Counted from the stretch's first letter, positions 23,479 to 34,745 are shown. The stretch: 64,000 bases of DNA from Crossaster papposus (GCA_037893245.1 JBAIAA010000735.1:62001-126000); one strand, 5' to 3'. The notes: generated by a model from the letters alone, not told the origin. Numbers and translations: made by a program.

Positions 23479-25149
23479 CTCAAGCCTCAAATTTAAACAT
23501 TTTCTTCACTTACCTACCACTTACCCACCTGTGATTTTCCACTTACCCACTTTCAAGAATGACTTACCCAAAACCGGCTTATCAAATAAAGCATGATTAA
23601 TCTTCTGCAAAAGTAATATTTGAGATCTTGCCACAGAATTGCCATGGGAATCACAGATAAGTTTACCCTACTGGTAAAAACCCAAACTTTTAAAGTTTTT
23701 TTATTTTTTATTAAAACACACACAGGAAAATCAGATTTGGCAAGATAATTTTCCAGTTGTAATTAGAAAATGGTTTGATGTACAACCACAATAACATTTG
23801 TTAACTTTTGTCCACACTCCGCAGGATGGCAGATGAACCAAGGAAATTGCATGATCAACACTATATCGTCTGAAATTTGTTGTTGCTTTGCAGGTTTTGA
23901 ACAGTTAGGGTTTTTTTTTAATTAAAAAAAAAATGTACAATCTAAACCGCAATTAAAAAATTGAAAAACTGAAAACACAATTATGTTTAAAACCAATCCT
24001 TTGGTACAAATCTGTCGCTTAGAACTTCATAATTTCAAAAATGCCGATAATAAAAAACAAATGGCTCAAGCATTTTGTTGAAACTGCAAGTACTTTTTGC
24101 CTCATTTTGCTTTCACAGGTTTCACATTTTAAATGAGCGGGGATTTCTTTAGAGTAACCAACAAAACACACATAAACATTAAAAAAAAAAAAAAAAAAAA
24201 AAAAAAATAATAAGAGAAAAATCACCCCCCCCCCATCCCCTCCAAAAAGTGTAAAACAAGTTTTAAGACTTTGCAAATTGAACTCCAAACCCCCCCCCCC
24301 CCCCCCCCCACGAAAAAAACCAAATTTTTCCACTGATTTGCATGTGGAAACTCCAGAATAAACGTTATATTCTACTGATACTGCAGTGTAATTCACCCAT
24401 TCATCATTCATGGGGGACACCACGGGCGCCACCGATCAAAAGACATGAACGTTCATTGATAAAACAAAATCACTTTACCCTGCAAGAAATGGTCTTTTAA
24501 AACAAGATCTCGTCCGATATCATTTACCTACCCTACAAGGACCAATGCCTGCTAAAACAATGGGCTCCTTTTAGTGACAAAGACAAACACTGTGAAACAT
24601 CACTTAACACCCACTAAAGTTAAATTTCAAGTACGTCGATGGTTGACATCGTTGATCGGCACAGCTACAATATTATTGGACATATAGTTCGTGACAAAAT
24701 GCCACTGTAATGATTCTAAAGCAAGGTCGAGTGCAACTAGCAGTACGATCTACACGTACCTGTTCACTCCACGGACTGTTTTATAAATAAACTGGCACCC
24801 CAGCTGTGCAGACATTATGACTAGCACTATTTCAGTCTGGGTATCGGACCATACTTGTACTTATGCGATGCATGTGCTTGCTGTGCGCGCGCTGTACTTC
24901 GACACAAGCAGTGCATTTAAATGGGGACAGGGCGTACACCAAATTATAGCTAAGTTGCCTTAGTAAAAGTAGAAAACATTCACACAATTCGATTCTTCGA
25001 TTATAAATCATTTCTTTATCATATTTCATCATGATAATCATACTTTAAAGTCACTTACCCAGCAACTTACCCATTTTAAAAAATCACTTACCGCCGAAAA
25101 AAATCACTTACCGCCGGTAAGTGGGTAAGCGTTAATTTCGAGGCTTGAG
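23479..25149. mobile_element. 1671-bp TIR element, non-autonomous, in the left arm
   Basis: It begins CTCAAGCCTC and ends GAGGCTTGAG, each flanked by TATA (23475-23478 and 25150-25153). The uninterrupted site is seen in the other arm near 30070, though that arm lacks about 11 bp upstream of the site. Multiple ACTTACCC motifs cluster just inside both ends, as subterminal repeats do. The interior has a 27-base A run, C runs and no transposase. The ORF at 24019-24432 with glycine and phenylalanine runs comes from these homopolymers. Confidence 0.75.
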
Positions 25150-25275
25150 TATACTAGAGTTAGCATGACGTTGAATGAGGTAAATATATGATGAATATAC
25201 ACAATACCCTTTTCAAGTAAGACACTCGTCAAACTTAAAGACGTTTATCGTGACAGTCAAGTTCAAGTTACAATT

Positions 25276-25676
25276 ATTATTAGCTGTTTTATTTCAACAG
25301 GGTATGCCTCATCAGTTATTTGCAACTGCTTTTAGTGAGGGCCCTGCACAATTAAACAAATAAACAGAGTAATACTAAAATGATACATACTGAGATATAA
25401 ACATAAACCAAATTTAGGCAAAAGACAAATAAAAATAGACAAAATATATTATATTTAAAAGATGTTTGAATAAAAAGGTATACAATGATAAAAATAAATC
25501 AAGGTAAACAGCCTAGATGTTTAAAATTAGCAATTAACTCAACGTGTGAAATAAAATATTTAGTATATTACAAGAGAAGTAAAGGATAAAATATAAGTTT
25601 AATTAAAACAAAAACTAAAACTAAAAAGCAATAGTTAATAAATATAAAAACCCAAAAAACTCAGGCATACTTGTAC
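25276..25676. other. AT-rich ~400-bp insertion present only in the left arm
   Basis: Homology to the right arm stops after CAAGTTACAATTA and resumes at ATGATAATTATGAATAGACTAATC. The insert is A-rich with no clear TIR or coding content. Confidence 0.5.
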
Positions 25677-26177
25677 ATGATATGATAATTATGAATAGAC
25701 TAATCGTTAGAAATTGAATCTACTTAGTCTAGTCGAAATCTATAGCATATGGCATTGGATTGCTATAGATTATATCGCCTAGTATCAGCAATGAAATGAT
25801 CAGAATTACATTGAATTGCACATTGCCATTGGCAATGGCATTATGCCATACCGCATACGTACATACATGATGCAATGCATGCATGAACTACACAGAGCGC
25901 TAGACGGTACGCCAACTACTTCCAATCTGCTTTTAAAATACATAGAAAACATAGTTGAACTTACGAATGAAATGTCCGTCCACATCCTTTATAATACCGG
26001 TTTGAGCAGTTGATTGCAGCACATGTGGGCATTTTTAACGATTATAAAGTTCAGAAACAGAACCTGCACACAAGGCTGCAGTCGAATTGTACACAAATCT
26101 GTATTACAACCTTCTCACACGTCGATTTTTCGGAAGTGCAACATGGCGGACCCACGGCGTCACTTCTGTGAGCCAAT

Positions 26178-26237
26178 GATCCGTCCATGTATAGAGGTCA
26201 GTGGTTCCACCACTGATCTCTATAACTGGATAGGTCG
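26178..26237. repeat. 60-bp imperfect palindrome of two CCACTGA-type termini
   Basis: GATCCGTCCATGTATAGAGG and its partner around CTCTATAACTGGATAGGTC face each other across CAGTGGTTCCACCACTG. It is the junction between the left arm and a second inverted copy that continues to about 26290 and matches 28870-28965 in reverse. Confidence 0.7.
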
Positions 26238-26290
26238 AGCGGCTCTGCACGTGAAGCCATCGGCGGCCATATTGGGATATTAAAGACATT

Positions 26291-28129
26291 GCAGGCGTAC
26301 ACACGTTTGTATAGCGCACGACCGAGAAAACGAATGTAATATCACAGGAAACGAAGTTAACGTTACAAAAACGATCCAGTTTGATTAGGAAAATTAAGTT
26401 AAACATAATAACACCCAAGAATTACATGTATACGCCAAGTTTCAATGTTAAATAGGCCTATTTTGGGGGAAAGATATGAGACATTCGTGTGAGACGATGC
26501 AATGCAGTGCAAAGTCTATGGGATATGTCGGACAAGTATTTTCAAGAATTTCCAACTTCTAAATTTTTTTGGGGTTTTTTTGGTTGTTTTTTTTTTTGGG
26601 GGGGGGAGGAAGAATTCCACATAACCTTATGCACAAACCATAGGAAAAGGCAAAACGAGTTTTTGGGGATTAAGGAAATTCTTGAAATGTTTGGTTTAAT
26701 TTTATATCCAGACACTAAAAAGTGCCAGTTTTATGATAAAATAAAAAGATGTTGAAAAAATTGAAAAAATGTCAGTGTGTTTCAGGAAAATTTAATTGGC
26801 ACATCATGGTTTGTTCGTGGGGTTTTAAGGCAGTGTCCAGATTTAGAATCAACCTAATGTTTAGTAAATTTTTTAGAAAGGGTCCCAAAAACTCTTGCTT
26901 GACAAGTGGACAGAAAAAAATAAATATGTGGTTTTGAGCTTAAACCATAGAGCTGTATAATAAAAATACAGCTCTATGGCTTAAACTATGAACTTGAGAA
27001 ACTTGAAATAAATCACAATTAAAAATATCAATCACATGTGTAAATAATGACATAAGTCACACAATGGATTCAATGTTGCTTAATGCTTTTATTTTACATT
27101 GATACATTACATATAACATGTAATAACTACTGCCATAGTAACAATATGCTTATTATGTATTGTTTACTGATGTTAGAAAACCAAATAAAAAACAATTAAC
27201 CCCCGACTGTTTATGAATTTAAAACCAAAACAAAACTTGCGATGTCCAGTTTTAGAATAATAATTGTTGATACTATGCAAAGATACATTTGGCAGCATTC
27301 TTCACAGGCCAAATTTTAATAGGACACCCTTGTACGGCTTTAACTTTGAATTGTGAGTGTTTCTAGATATTTGTGCGATATGAACACAATATTAAAGATT
27401 TGTACACCACAATTTTTGTTTTGTAAGAAAGCAAAATAAAACCATGATTGAAAAGCAAAATTTGACAGCATAAAAATATGACAGAACAGCGTAACATGTA
27501 CACAGGGCGGCCGCTACCCAGTGATTGTGGAGAACACTGACTGGGTAAATCCATGTCATTTTAACATCTGTATAATTTGCTTTGAATATTAACAATACAA
27601 TTTTAACCAGATTTGTCAGTTTTCATAAAACACATGTTCAATATATTTCCATGTTACAAAGATAGGTTTGTGACTGTTGCGACTGTTTTATTATCTGTAC
27701 TTATATTGTTGAAACATGAAATGCCAAGATGCAGAGTTCTGCAATATATTTGCAGCACATCTATAGGGATGTGGAACACCGAGATAGCTTAGCTTGGAAA
27801 ACGTAGTTGGTCAATTAAGCTTCCGTATTTACTGATGGTTAAACAAAATAAGTTATGACATTCGCTGTCATCTGTTGTCCCTCTGTCATAATGGGAGCAG
27901 TTCGTCCTATGACTTGTCCAGCCGTAATAAGCTATACAGACTGACATCTTAGTAGCAAGAAGTGGACTTGGGTAAACCAATTAGCTGTAGTGTACAAAAA
28001 AACAAAAAACAGGTATACATTAAATGCCAAAGAAAGAATGTTGTAACATGACGCTATTTTAAAAACACAAAATTCTCAATTTATTTGGCATACCCATTTC
28101 TTCAGAGAGTGAAATTTCATTTGAGCACT
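26291..28129. other. Loop of the large inverted repeat: no gene recognised
   Basis: This is AT-rich DNA with T and G runs near 26565-26608. Short ORFs exist, such as minus 27789-27980, which has four or five cysteines and a CSHYDRGTTDDSEC stretch. A polypyrimidine/CAG signal precedes it on the minus strand near 27972, but the frame next to that signal opens with a stop. I cannot assign a family. Confidence 0.4.
26945..26979. repeat. Perfect 14-bp hairpin with 7-nt loop
   Basis: CCATAGAGCTGTAT (26945-26958) and ATACAGCTCTATGG (26966-26979) are exact reverse complements separated by AATAAAA. No flanking element is evident. Confidence 0.8.
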
Positions 28130-28721
28130 GTAAGGAATGTCATCAGGACTACTTTTTTAAGAGAGATTTGTGGGCGAAAATGAAATTGTTCTGAAGTATT
28201 GGAAATACGTGTCTACATCCAAGTTTCACCATGATAGCCTTGGCCTACACCATGCATTTAATAATACTATTATTATTATTAATAGGTGGCTCTACACTTC
28301 CAGAATTGTGAGAGAAAAAACTGTGATCATTGCGATATTGGGATAATTCTACAGAACATTAAATTTATGCACGTCAAATAGTTCATGACACAATATGTTG
28401 TGTACGAATGTGTACACAAATTACCACCATGAACTGTTTGACGTGCAAGTAAACGGGACAGTCTTCATGGAATGGGTACAAAATTGGTCTGAAAATACCT
28501 GTATTGTGGAATTCAATCATATTGTAGAGTATCCTAGACCAACTGATTCTATAAATCTACTGTTCTTTCGAAATATCCCAGTTTTTCTTTCAGATAAAAT
28601 GATGGATAGGACCACAATATGAAAAAATCCCGCTGGAATTCATGTGGAAACAAAAATATCGTTTTCGCCCAACAATGTTCTCCTAAATCTCTCTTAAAAC
28701 CGTAGTCCTGACATTTTTTAC
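28130..28721. mobile_element. ~590-bp element with imperfect ~40-bp TIRs
   Basis: GTAAGGAATGTCATCAGGAC at 28130, followed by ACTACTTTTTTAAGAGAGA, is matched in reverse at 28685-28721. A GGGCGAAAA motif follows the TIR on each side. No transposase or clear target duplication was found. Confidence 0.55.
28369..28446. repeat. 19-bp inverted repeat with 40-nt loop
   Basis: GCACGTCAAATAGTTCATG (28369-28387) pairs with CATGAACTGTTTGACGTGC (28428-28446), with 18 of 19 positions complementary. It lies inside the element at 28130-28721. Confidence 0.75.
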
Positions 28722-28869
28722 AAAGATAGATACTGATCGCACAGTCTGCGAGTTTATTTAATAAATTTACTTATTTACAAATGATTTTAATGCATTTTTA
28801 CCCACCATCGCTGCTGCCACTGTCTCACTCTCGACGTGTCTACGCGTCTTTTGCATGCACGAAGGCAAT

Positions 28870-28965
28870 GTTTTGAATATCCCATCATGGCCGCCGGTGA
28901 CTTCACGGCTCGCTATCCCATCAATGTACGCTCGACCTATCCAGTTATAGAGATCAGTGGGTTCC
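28870..28965. repeat. Inverted partner of 26209-26290
   Basis: In reverse complement it starts CCACTGATCTCTATAACTGG, continues with GATAGGTCGAGC, then shares GGCGGCCAT and GGGATATT with the copy at 26209-26290. Between the two shared blocks the copies differ. The intervening 28966-29420 has no recognisable gene. Confidence 0.6.
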
Positions 28966-29420
28966 ACTCACTAAATACGGGGCTCATTGTAACCAACGCA
29001 AAAATAGAAAGAAAGAGCGCCGCCTGGTAACGCTCAGGAGTAGGGTGGCAATATTTTTTGACTGGAAATTGAAGATTAAGACTCCTAGAATAATTTTCGT
29101 TTTCAAATTGAGGGGGGTTGAACGAATGAATTTTTTGTATACTCCCCTTCCCACAAACCACCCCTAAAATGGTGGCCCAGCTCTGGGCCCAGGTCTAAAT
29201 GTAGCCCCCCGCCTCTATGCAAAATATACCCACTTATTGGTCTTTTTTGTGAACGCGATCCCCCGAGTTGGAAGCCACAGGTCACCAATTCTTGATTTCC
29301 ACAGATATTTCTACAATCAGTCCAGTTTATAGCCTCCAGGGACCTCTTAATCAAAATTACCGGAGAGATCACAAAATATTAATGAGCTCGCGCGCAGTGA
29401 TTTTCAGAGATTGAGTGGCA

Positions 29421-31002
29421 TATGCACCACTGACCTCTATATCTGGACGGATCATTGGCTCACAGAAGTGACGCCGTGGGTCCGCCATGTTGCACTTCCG
29501 AAACATCGACGTGCGAGAAGGATGTAATACAGATTTGTGTACAGCCTTGTGTGCAGGTTCTGTTTCTAAACTTTATAATCGTTGAAAATGCCCACATGTG
29601 CTGCAATCAACTGCTCAAACCGGTGTAATAAAGGATGTGTACAGACATTTCATTCGTAAGTTCAACTATGTTTTCTATGTATTTTAAAAGCAGATTGGAA
29701 GTAGTTAGCGTACCGTCTAGCGCTCTGTGTAGTCCCAACTTTTATATTTCATGCATGCATTGCATCATGCATGTACGTATGGTATGGCATAATGCCATTG
29801 CCAATGGCAATGCAATTCAATGTAATTCTGGTCATTTCATTGCTGATACTAGGCGATATAATCTATAGCAATCCAATGCCATGCTATGCTATAGATTTCG
29901 ACTAGACTAAGTATATTCAATTTCTAACGATTAGTCTTATTTATAATTATCATCTTGTTATGTTAATTGTAACTTGAACTTGACAGTCACGATAAACGTC
30001 TTTAAGTTTGACGAGTGTCTTACTTAAAAATCATAGATTTACCTGACATTCAACGTCATGCTAACTCTAGTATATTGAAGATTATGCATACAATAATTAA
30101 TTCTTCCAAATAGGCACTTTGGGAGACAAATTAGCGATAGTTTTGATTCACTTGGGAGACAGTGGCACTTAGGGAGACATTTCAGTGTCTCCCTAAGTGT
30201 CTAGCTACCCCACAAAACGATATTTGGGAGTTATTTTTGCTCGGAGAAGACAGATTTGGGTCTAAATAGCATAAATATGAAATTTCGTGGAAAAAGCTCC
30301 AGGTAAAAACGGGTTAGGTTACAATAAAGATTGTGCACGACTCTATGGGATTGTCTCCCCAAGTGCCCATTTGGAGGTACAATAATTAGTATTCTTATAT
30401 TTATATAATAATAAACTTGGACATTGACATTGTTTACTTTAACTTAGTTGCGTTTTATTTTAGTTCCTATGCATTTTGGTCAGACTTTCACCATCGGTCT
30501 ACTCTAGTGGTCTACAGTCCCCGCTAGAAGGGTGGAAGTATCTAAATTTCCTACATTCCTTCACCTGTTATTAGAAGACAATTTGTTTTACAGATGATAA
30601 TTTTTTTGACAAAAAATAATGAATTTAATTTAATTAAAAATACTGGAACACTTTGTTTACAGTCACCCCACCCTGGAAATAAATCTTCTGATGTAGTGTG
30701 TAGACTGTAGTGTAGATTATTCTACACATAATTTAATTCACCTCGTATGCTTACATTTGCTGCAGGTTTCCATTCAGCCGCCGGTCTGTACTTGCAGAAT
30801 GCAGTATGGATGGTCAACATGAAGCGAGATCTATTTTGTGGACTCCCGACAAGAGCTGTACTCTACGTCAATCATTTTGAAGAGACCTGCTTTGACAATA
30901 CTGGGCAGACAGTTCGTCTTACTCAGGATGCTGTCCTTACAATATTTTATTTTCCGCTTCATCTTTAGAAGGTACATTAAATTGTATATGTTACAAACAA
31001 GT
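29421..31002. repeat. Right arm of the large inverted repeat
   Basis: It is the reverse complement of 22825-26208 without that arm's two insertions. It ends at GTTACAAACAAGT. It carries its own insertion at 30105-30375. Small differences between arms (for example an extra TCTATT near 30832) show that the arms are not recent exact copies. Confidence 0.8.
30105..30375. mobile_element. 271-bp MITE with 24-bp TIRs, only in the right arm
   Basis: The termini are TCCAAATAGGCACTTTGGG and the inverse of CCCCAAGTGCCCATTTGGA, each followed inward by AGACA. ACAATAATTA occurs on both sides, and the left arm shows an unfilled site. The TIR motif recurs inside as a CACTTAGGGAGACA / TGTCTCCCTAAGTG hairpin (about 30165-30203). 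Confidence 0.75.
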
Positions 31003-31239
31003 CGTCACAGTTTTCACGAAGAGACGAATTTCGCCACTCATCATCGAACTAATGTTTCGAGATAATCGTTTTTTTAGTTGCTCACTTTTTAAAACTAACA
31101 TTTCACGATTATAAAAAACAAGCATTGTTCAAAATTTGATACTGTGTTAAAGTTCGGGTTTCAAACTTCGTAAATGTATCGACAATTATACAGTAGGATA
31201 ATTAATAACATCGTAATTAATTAATAATGACATTTGTCT

Positions 31240-31510
31240 GTTCGTGAAAACTCCAAAACGAAAAACTGCCTTTTTGTCCCACAATTGGCAGTTCGTGAAA
31301 ATCTAAAATCCAATTCCTGGCTTTTTGCCCCACGCAGCGCACACAATTGGCAGTTCGTGAAAACCCAAATTCCAATTCTTGCGATTTTTACCTCCTCATA
31401 GCGCATGCGCACATACAATTGGCAGTTCGTGAAAACCTGAATTCCACTTCTAAGGTTTTTTTTCCCACACAGCGCATGCGCACACGCAATTGGCAGTTCA
31501 GGAAAACCCA
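31240..31510. repeat. Diverged tandem repeat of GTTCGTGAAAA...CAATTGGCA units
   Basis: Units start at 31240, 31291, 31353, 31424 and 31494 and grow from 51 to about 71 bp. The last two full units carry GCGCATGCGC, and the shorter ones lack all or part of it. The minus-strand ORF spanning the region simply repeats the unit. The following ~500 bp (31511-32020) is AT-rich without recognisable features. Confidence 0.85.
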
Positions 31511-32020
31511 TTTTTGTTGAATTATTGAATTTGGACTGAATACTATGGGGAATAGTGATTAGGTTCACTTTTTTAGTTCCAGTCATCATGTTTGTCGAAT
31601 GTTTGTGTATATTGTGTTTTTTTGTTGTGATGGTAAATAAATAATAATATCAACTACCCTAATTATCGTATCCGTGAAAAAGAATGACAATTGACGAGAG
31701 CAAACATCATTAATCATTTAAAATAATAAATAAACACTCTCTCGGTAAAATAACGTTACAAAACAGAGCGCAAAAAAGGAGTGTATAAACAAACAAACGG
31801 AAAGAGGGACTTCATTACGGGAAAATTAAAAAAAATATATATATAAAATATGTATAAAATATAAAACAAACATATCCCTTAAAAAATAAGACGTAAATGC
31901 CTATCAGTAAATCATTAAATCTGCTGTTTAAATTAAAACAAAAGAGCGGCATGAAAAGGTAGCGACCGTCACGCCGGTCCTTCAGAGAGCTAGAGCGCGC
32001 ACACCTTTTTAAATAGTGGG

Positions 32021-32174
32021 GTACGAGTTAACCTGGGTACGAGTTAACTTGGGTACGAGTTGACTTGGGTACGAGTTGACTTGGGTACGAGTTGACTTGG
32101 GTACGAGTTAACTTGGGTGTAAATTTTGGGGTACGAGCTAACTCGGGTACGAGTTAACTCGGGTACGAGTTGAC
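32021..32174. repeat. 16-bp minisatellite GTACGAGTTRACTTGG
   Basis: Nine or so copies stand in direct tandem, with one interruption near 32117-32130. The third-from-last copy has GAGCTAAC and the last runs into unique DNA. Confidence 0.9.
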
Positions 32175-32319
32175 CCAATTCGTTGAAACCGATAATCATG
32201 CACAACTCGTTCAGCGTCGCGACCTGAATACTCCGAACAGTAACATTTACACAGCCCAGTGAGTGAACACAGTGTATATCCCCAAAGTTCTAAATATACC
32301 GCTCAGCCTCAAACGCACA

Positions 32320-32372
32320 TTAGCCAATCAGAAGACATATTCTATTGATCATCGTCGATTGGCCAATCACAA
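32320..32372. promoter_or_regulatory. Two CCAAT boxes upstream of the candidate first exon
   Basis: TAGCCAATCAG (CCAAT at 32324-32328) and TGGCCAATCAC (32363-32367) match the extended NF-Y context. They are 39 bp apart and end 46 bp before the ATG at 32414. No TATA box is evident between them and the ATG. Confidence 0.45.
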
Positions 32373-32413
32373 TCGCGGTAGTGGAGTGGTCCGGTATAGC
32401 GCGTCGAAATAAC

Positions 32414-32740
32414 ATGGCGACTTCCTGTGAGAAAGACGTTTCGTCTTCGTGCGACGAAAATACACTTGAAATATCGTGTTTCATGTGCATTTCCCCCTTC
32501 AAAAAGTGCAAAATGACGGCATTCTCTGCTAAAACATGGACACGCTTCCTAGAGTACGTCATTAAATGGAAAGAATTGGATGGTCCTCAAGCACAAATTG
32601 CGAGAGTTTTCGCCGCCGAAAATTCGGCACAAGTGCATTACCACAACACGGTGGATATACCACACGACTTTACAGAATCTCAGCGCATTGAAAGAACAAC
32701 GAAAAGCATGAAAAGAAAGTCAATGCAGCAGCTTTTACAG
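32414..32740 (+). CDS. Candidate first coding exon, uncharacterised protein (partial)
   Basis: The ATG at 32414 has A at -3 and G at +4 (AACATGG). I preferred it to the upstream in-frame ATG at 32345, which would lie between and across the CCAAT boxes. The exon gives exactly 109 codons and ends CAG before GTGAGC, a good splice donor in phase 0. The peptide has a CFMC pair followed by KKCKMT, then a TWTRFLEYV segment, and ends basic (TTKSMKRKS). It is reminiscent of cysteine-containing N-terminal regions in multi-copy invertebrate proteins, but I cannot name the family. The reading frame stops soon after the donor. No matching phase-0 second exon was found in the window. A TTAA-type MITE starts 8 bp into the presumed intron. 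Confidence 0.45.
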
Positions 32741-32748
32741 GTGAGCTT

Positions 32749-33104
32749 GTAGTATACACCATTGGTAATTTGTTGAATTATCAGGAATGGGTGGATTTGG
32801 GGGGTTGTATTTTATAGTAAATATCGTTTAACTGACCTGTCCGAATTTTTACATTCATGGATGCCTATAGAAAAGCATGAAAAACAGCGTTTGTTTTCCA
32901 CCGGCGTCGAGCAGTTATTCTTATGTTATCTTTGTTTTTTCGCGCTCGCCGGACGGCGAGAATGAATTTTGGTTCATACAATTCAATTTTTTGGAACAAT
33001 TACAGGATATCTAGGGCCCTTATTATTTACTTTTAAATAAGTAAGATATTTCTTAATAATTCGGTAGTAAATTTTTTCGATATCTGCAAATGGTGTATAC
33101 TACC
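32749..33104. mobile_element. MITE with TTAA right flank, same family as 35988-36366
   Basis: GTAGTATACACCATT at the left and ATGGTGTATACTACCT at the right form the TIRs. The right side is followed by TTAA (33105-33108). The left flank lacks TTAA and the first bases of the TIR, so that end is damaged. The interior includes a CGCCGTCCGGCGAGCGCG-type GC block seen in the other copy. Confidence 0.8.
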
Positions 33105-33348
33105 TTTAAAACTTCATAATGTAAACTGAAGTTATACTGTTGACTTTTTTGTCGATAATTTCGATATAAACAAAACTCAAACTCTGTCGTTGTTGTTGTC
33201 CATGTCATGTCATGGGCCCAATCATGCCAATGTCTAAACCTTCCTACAATGAATAAACTCATAATAATCATGAGCATAATTTAGGGGCACTTGCAAGGAT
33301 TAATAATGATCTTCCAGGCTGACTAGGGTTGTGTTACCATGTTATAAA

Positions 33349-33734
33349 TTAACCCTAACTCCCTCACGGCTTTTACTAAAAAGTATCCTGAATCCGCCAC
33401 AGTCCACCAATTTTGGTTTGCAAAAACTGCTGGTGTCCTGAGTCCATCAGACTCCACCAGTATGCATTCTGGAGAGATCCTGAGTCCATCATAATCCACC
33501 AGCAAAAGTTTGATGGACTGTGACGGATTCAGGATACCTAGGTGGCATACAAAAAATTGCTGTGCGTTTCTCCATAGAGTCCATCACAGTCCATCACTCC
33601 TGCAGTAACGCTAGGCTTAAAATCCTCAATGTATTACACTCCTCCAGTTGGTTCAATATGGAGGTATCCTGAATCCGCTAAAATCCTCCAGAACAGGAAA
33701 TGAATTTTGATGGACTCAGGGTGGTTAGGGTTAA
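33349..33734. mobile_element. 386-bp foldback element with TTAACCCTAAC ends
   Basis: Terminal TTAACCCTAAC is mirrored by GTTAGGGTTAA. The interior has inverted blocks such as TATCCTGAATCCGCCACAG near 33386 and its reverse near 33513-33536. TCCACCAG and ATCCTCCA variants recur throughout. It is related in style to 21683-22110. Confidence 0.7.
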
Positions 33735-34229
33735 AGAACATGAACGGTGAGTAGGCCTATACCATGTTTTGTTATAATAACGGGAACAAGTTTCATATAT
33801 GAAGCTCACTATAATGATTTACCAGCCCAGAGAAAGCAATTACATTGTAACGGTCGCTACACACATTTAAGGTTCAGATAACTCCACAGGACGATATTTC
33901 CGATTCAGGATTAACAGTTATGTCTGGTTTATTTCCATAATTATACGAATCGCGATAATGAGAAATCACATTGTTGGTCATCCATCTTTGATTATATCCC
34001 AGCATCCTTTGTCCAGTCGTGACGTCGTGAATACTAGTCTTGTGTCAAGTCACTGTTTCATGTCAATACTTTACAGTAATGTCGAGCCCGTTATAACATG
34101 TCCTCGAAGTCAATTTCGGCAGTGAGAAAATACAAGTGTTTTCATAAAAGACACTTACAATTTCTCAGACCAGTGTCATAAAGTTTGTATACAGGGTGTC
34201 AAATGAACTTTGTATATGGAACTCTTTCC

Positions 34230-34745
34230 CAATAACCACTTTATTTTGAAATGTTGCCGACAAACTTGGGAATGCAGCAAAGCTATCAACACGGTTTTGT
34301 TTATACTTGCTGAAAAATTAAATTTGTCAACTAAAATTATTGTTTAGATAGATTTTTTTTTTTTGATTTTTTTTTAAATGGCAGAGTAATCGACATTTTT
34401 TAAGACTGATTTTTCAATGTTGCTGGGAAATAAAAATTGTCTTAAACTTTGATTTTTAAGTGTTGCTGAGGAATTTGAAAAGACGGCAGAGCTATTGACC
34501 TTTATTGACTAATTTTGAATTGTAACCAAGAAATTTGAAAAGACTGCAGAGCTATGGACATTTAAAAACAAATTGTAACCCAAACAATTGAAAAGACGGC
34601 AGAGCTACAGTATGGACATTTATTTTGACTGATTTTGAAATGTAACCAAGAAATTTGAACAGACTGCAGAGCTATGGATTTTTTTTTTAGCTTTGATGTT
34701 TAAATGTTGAATCAGAAAAGACAGCAGAGCTACATGTAATGACAA
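34230..34745. repeat. Diverged tandem repeat with GACNGCAGAGCTA core
   Basis: About seven degenerate units of roughly 60-85 bp share AAATTTGAAAAGAC-GCAGAGCTA and a TGATTTTGAA-TGTAACCAAG block. The flanks 33735-34229 and 34746-35163 hold no recognised gene. Confidence 0.7.

Larger units (their letters stand above)
22825..26208. repeat. Left arm of a large inverted repeat
   Basis: This arm matches the reverse complement of 29421-31002 over most of its length once insertions are removed. The outer boundary is at ACTTGTTTGTAAC and the inner one at the CCACTGACCTC repeat. It carries two insertions absent from the other arm (23479-25149 and about 25276-25676) and lacks the 30105-30375 element. Both arms encode a similar ~70-codon ORF preceded by TTGCTGCAG, which resembles a splice acceptor (minus 22859-23077, plus 30747-30968). 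I do not recognise the peptide. Confidence 0.8.

Noticed and set aside
24019..24432. 137-codon ORF with a glycine run
   Set aside because: Driven by C and A homopolymers inside the 1671-bp element. No conserved domain.
27363..27980. Minus-strand exons in the inverted-repeat loop
   Set aside because: The apparent acceptor near 27972 leads straight into a stop in the open frame, and neither peptide resembles a known family.
22859..30968. Conserved ~70-codon ORF in both arms of the inverted repeat as a real exon
   Set aside because: The similarity follows from arm duplication, the arms differ by frame-preserving noise near the middle, and no partner exon or family was recognised. It is kept only as a note in the arm entry.
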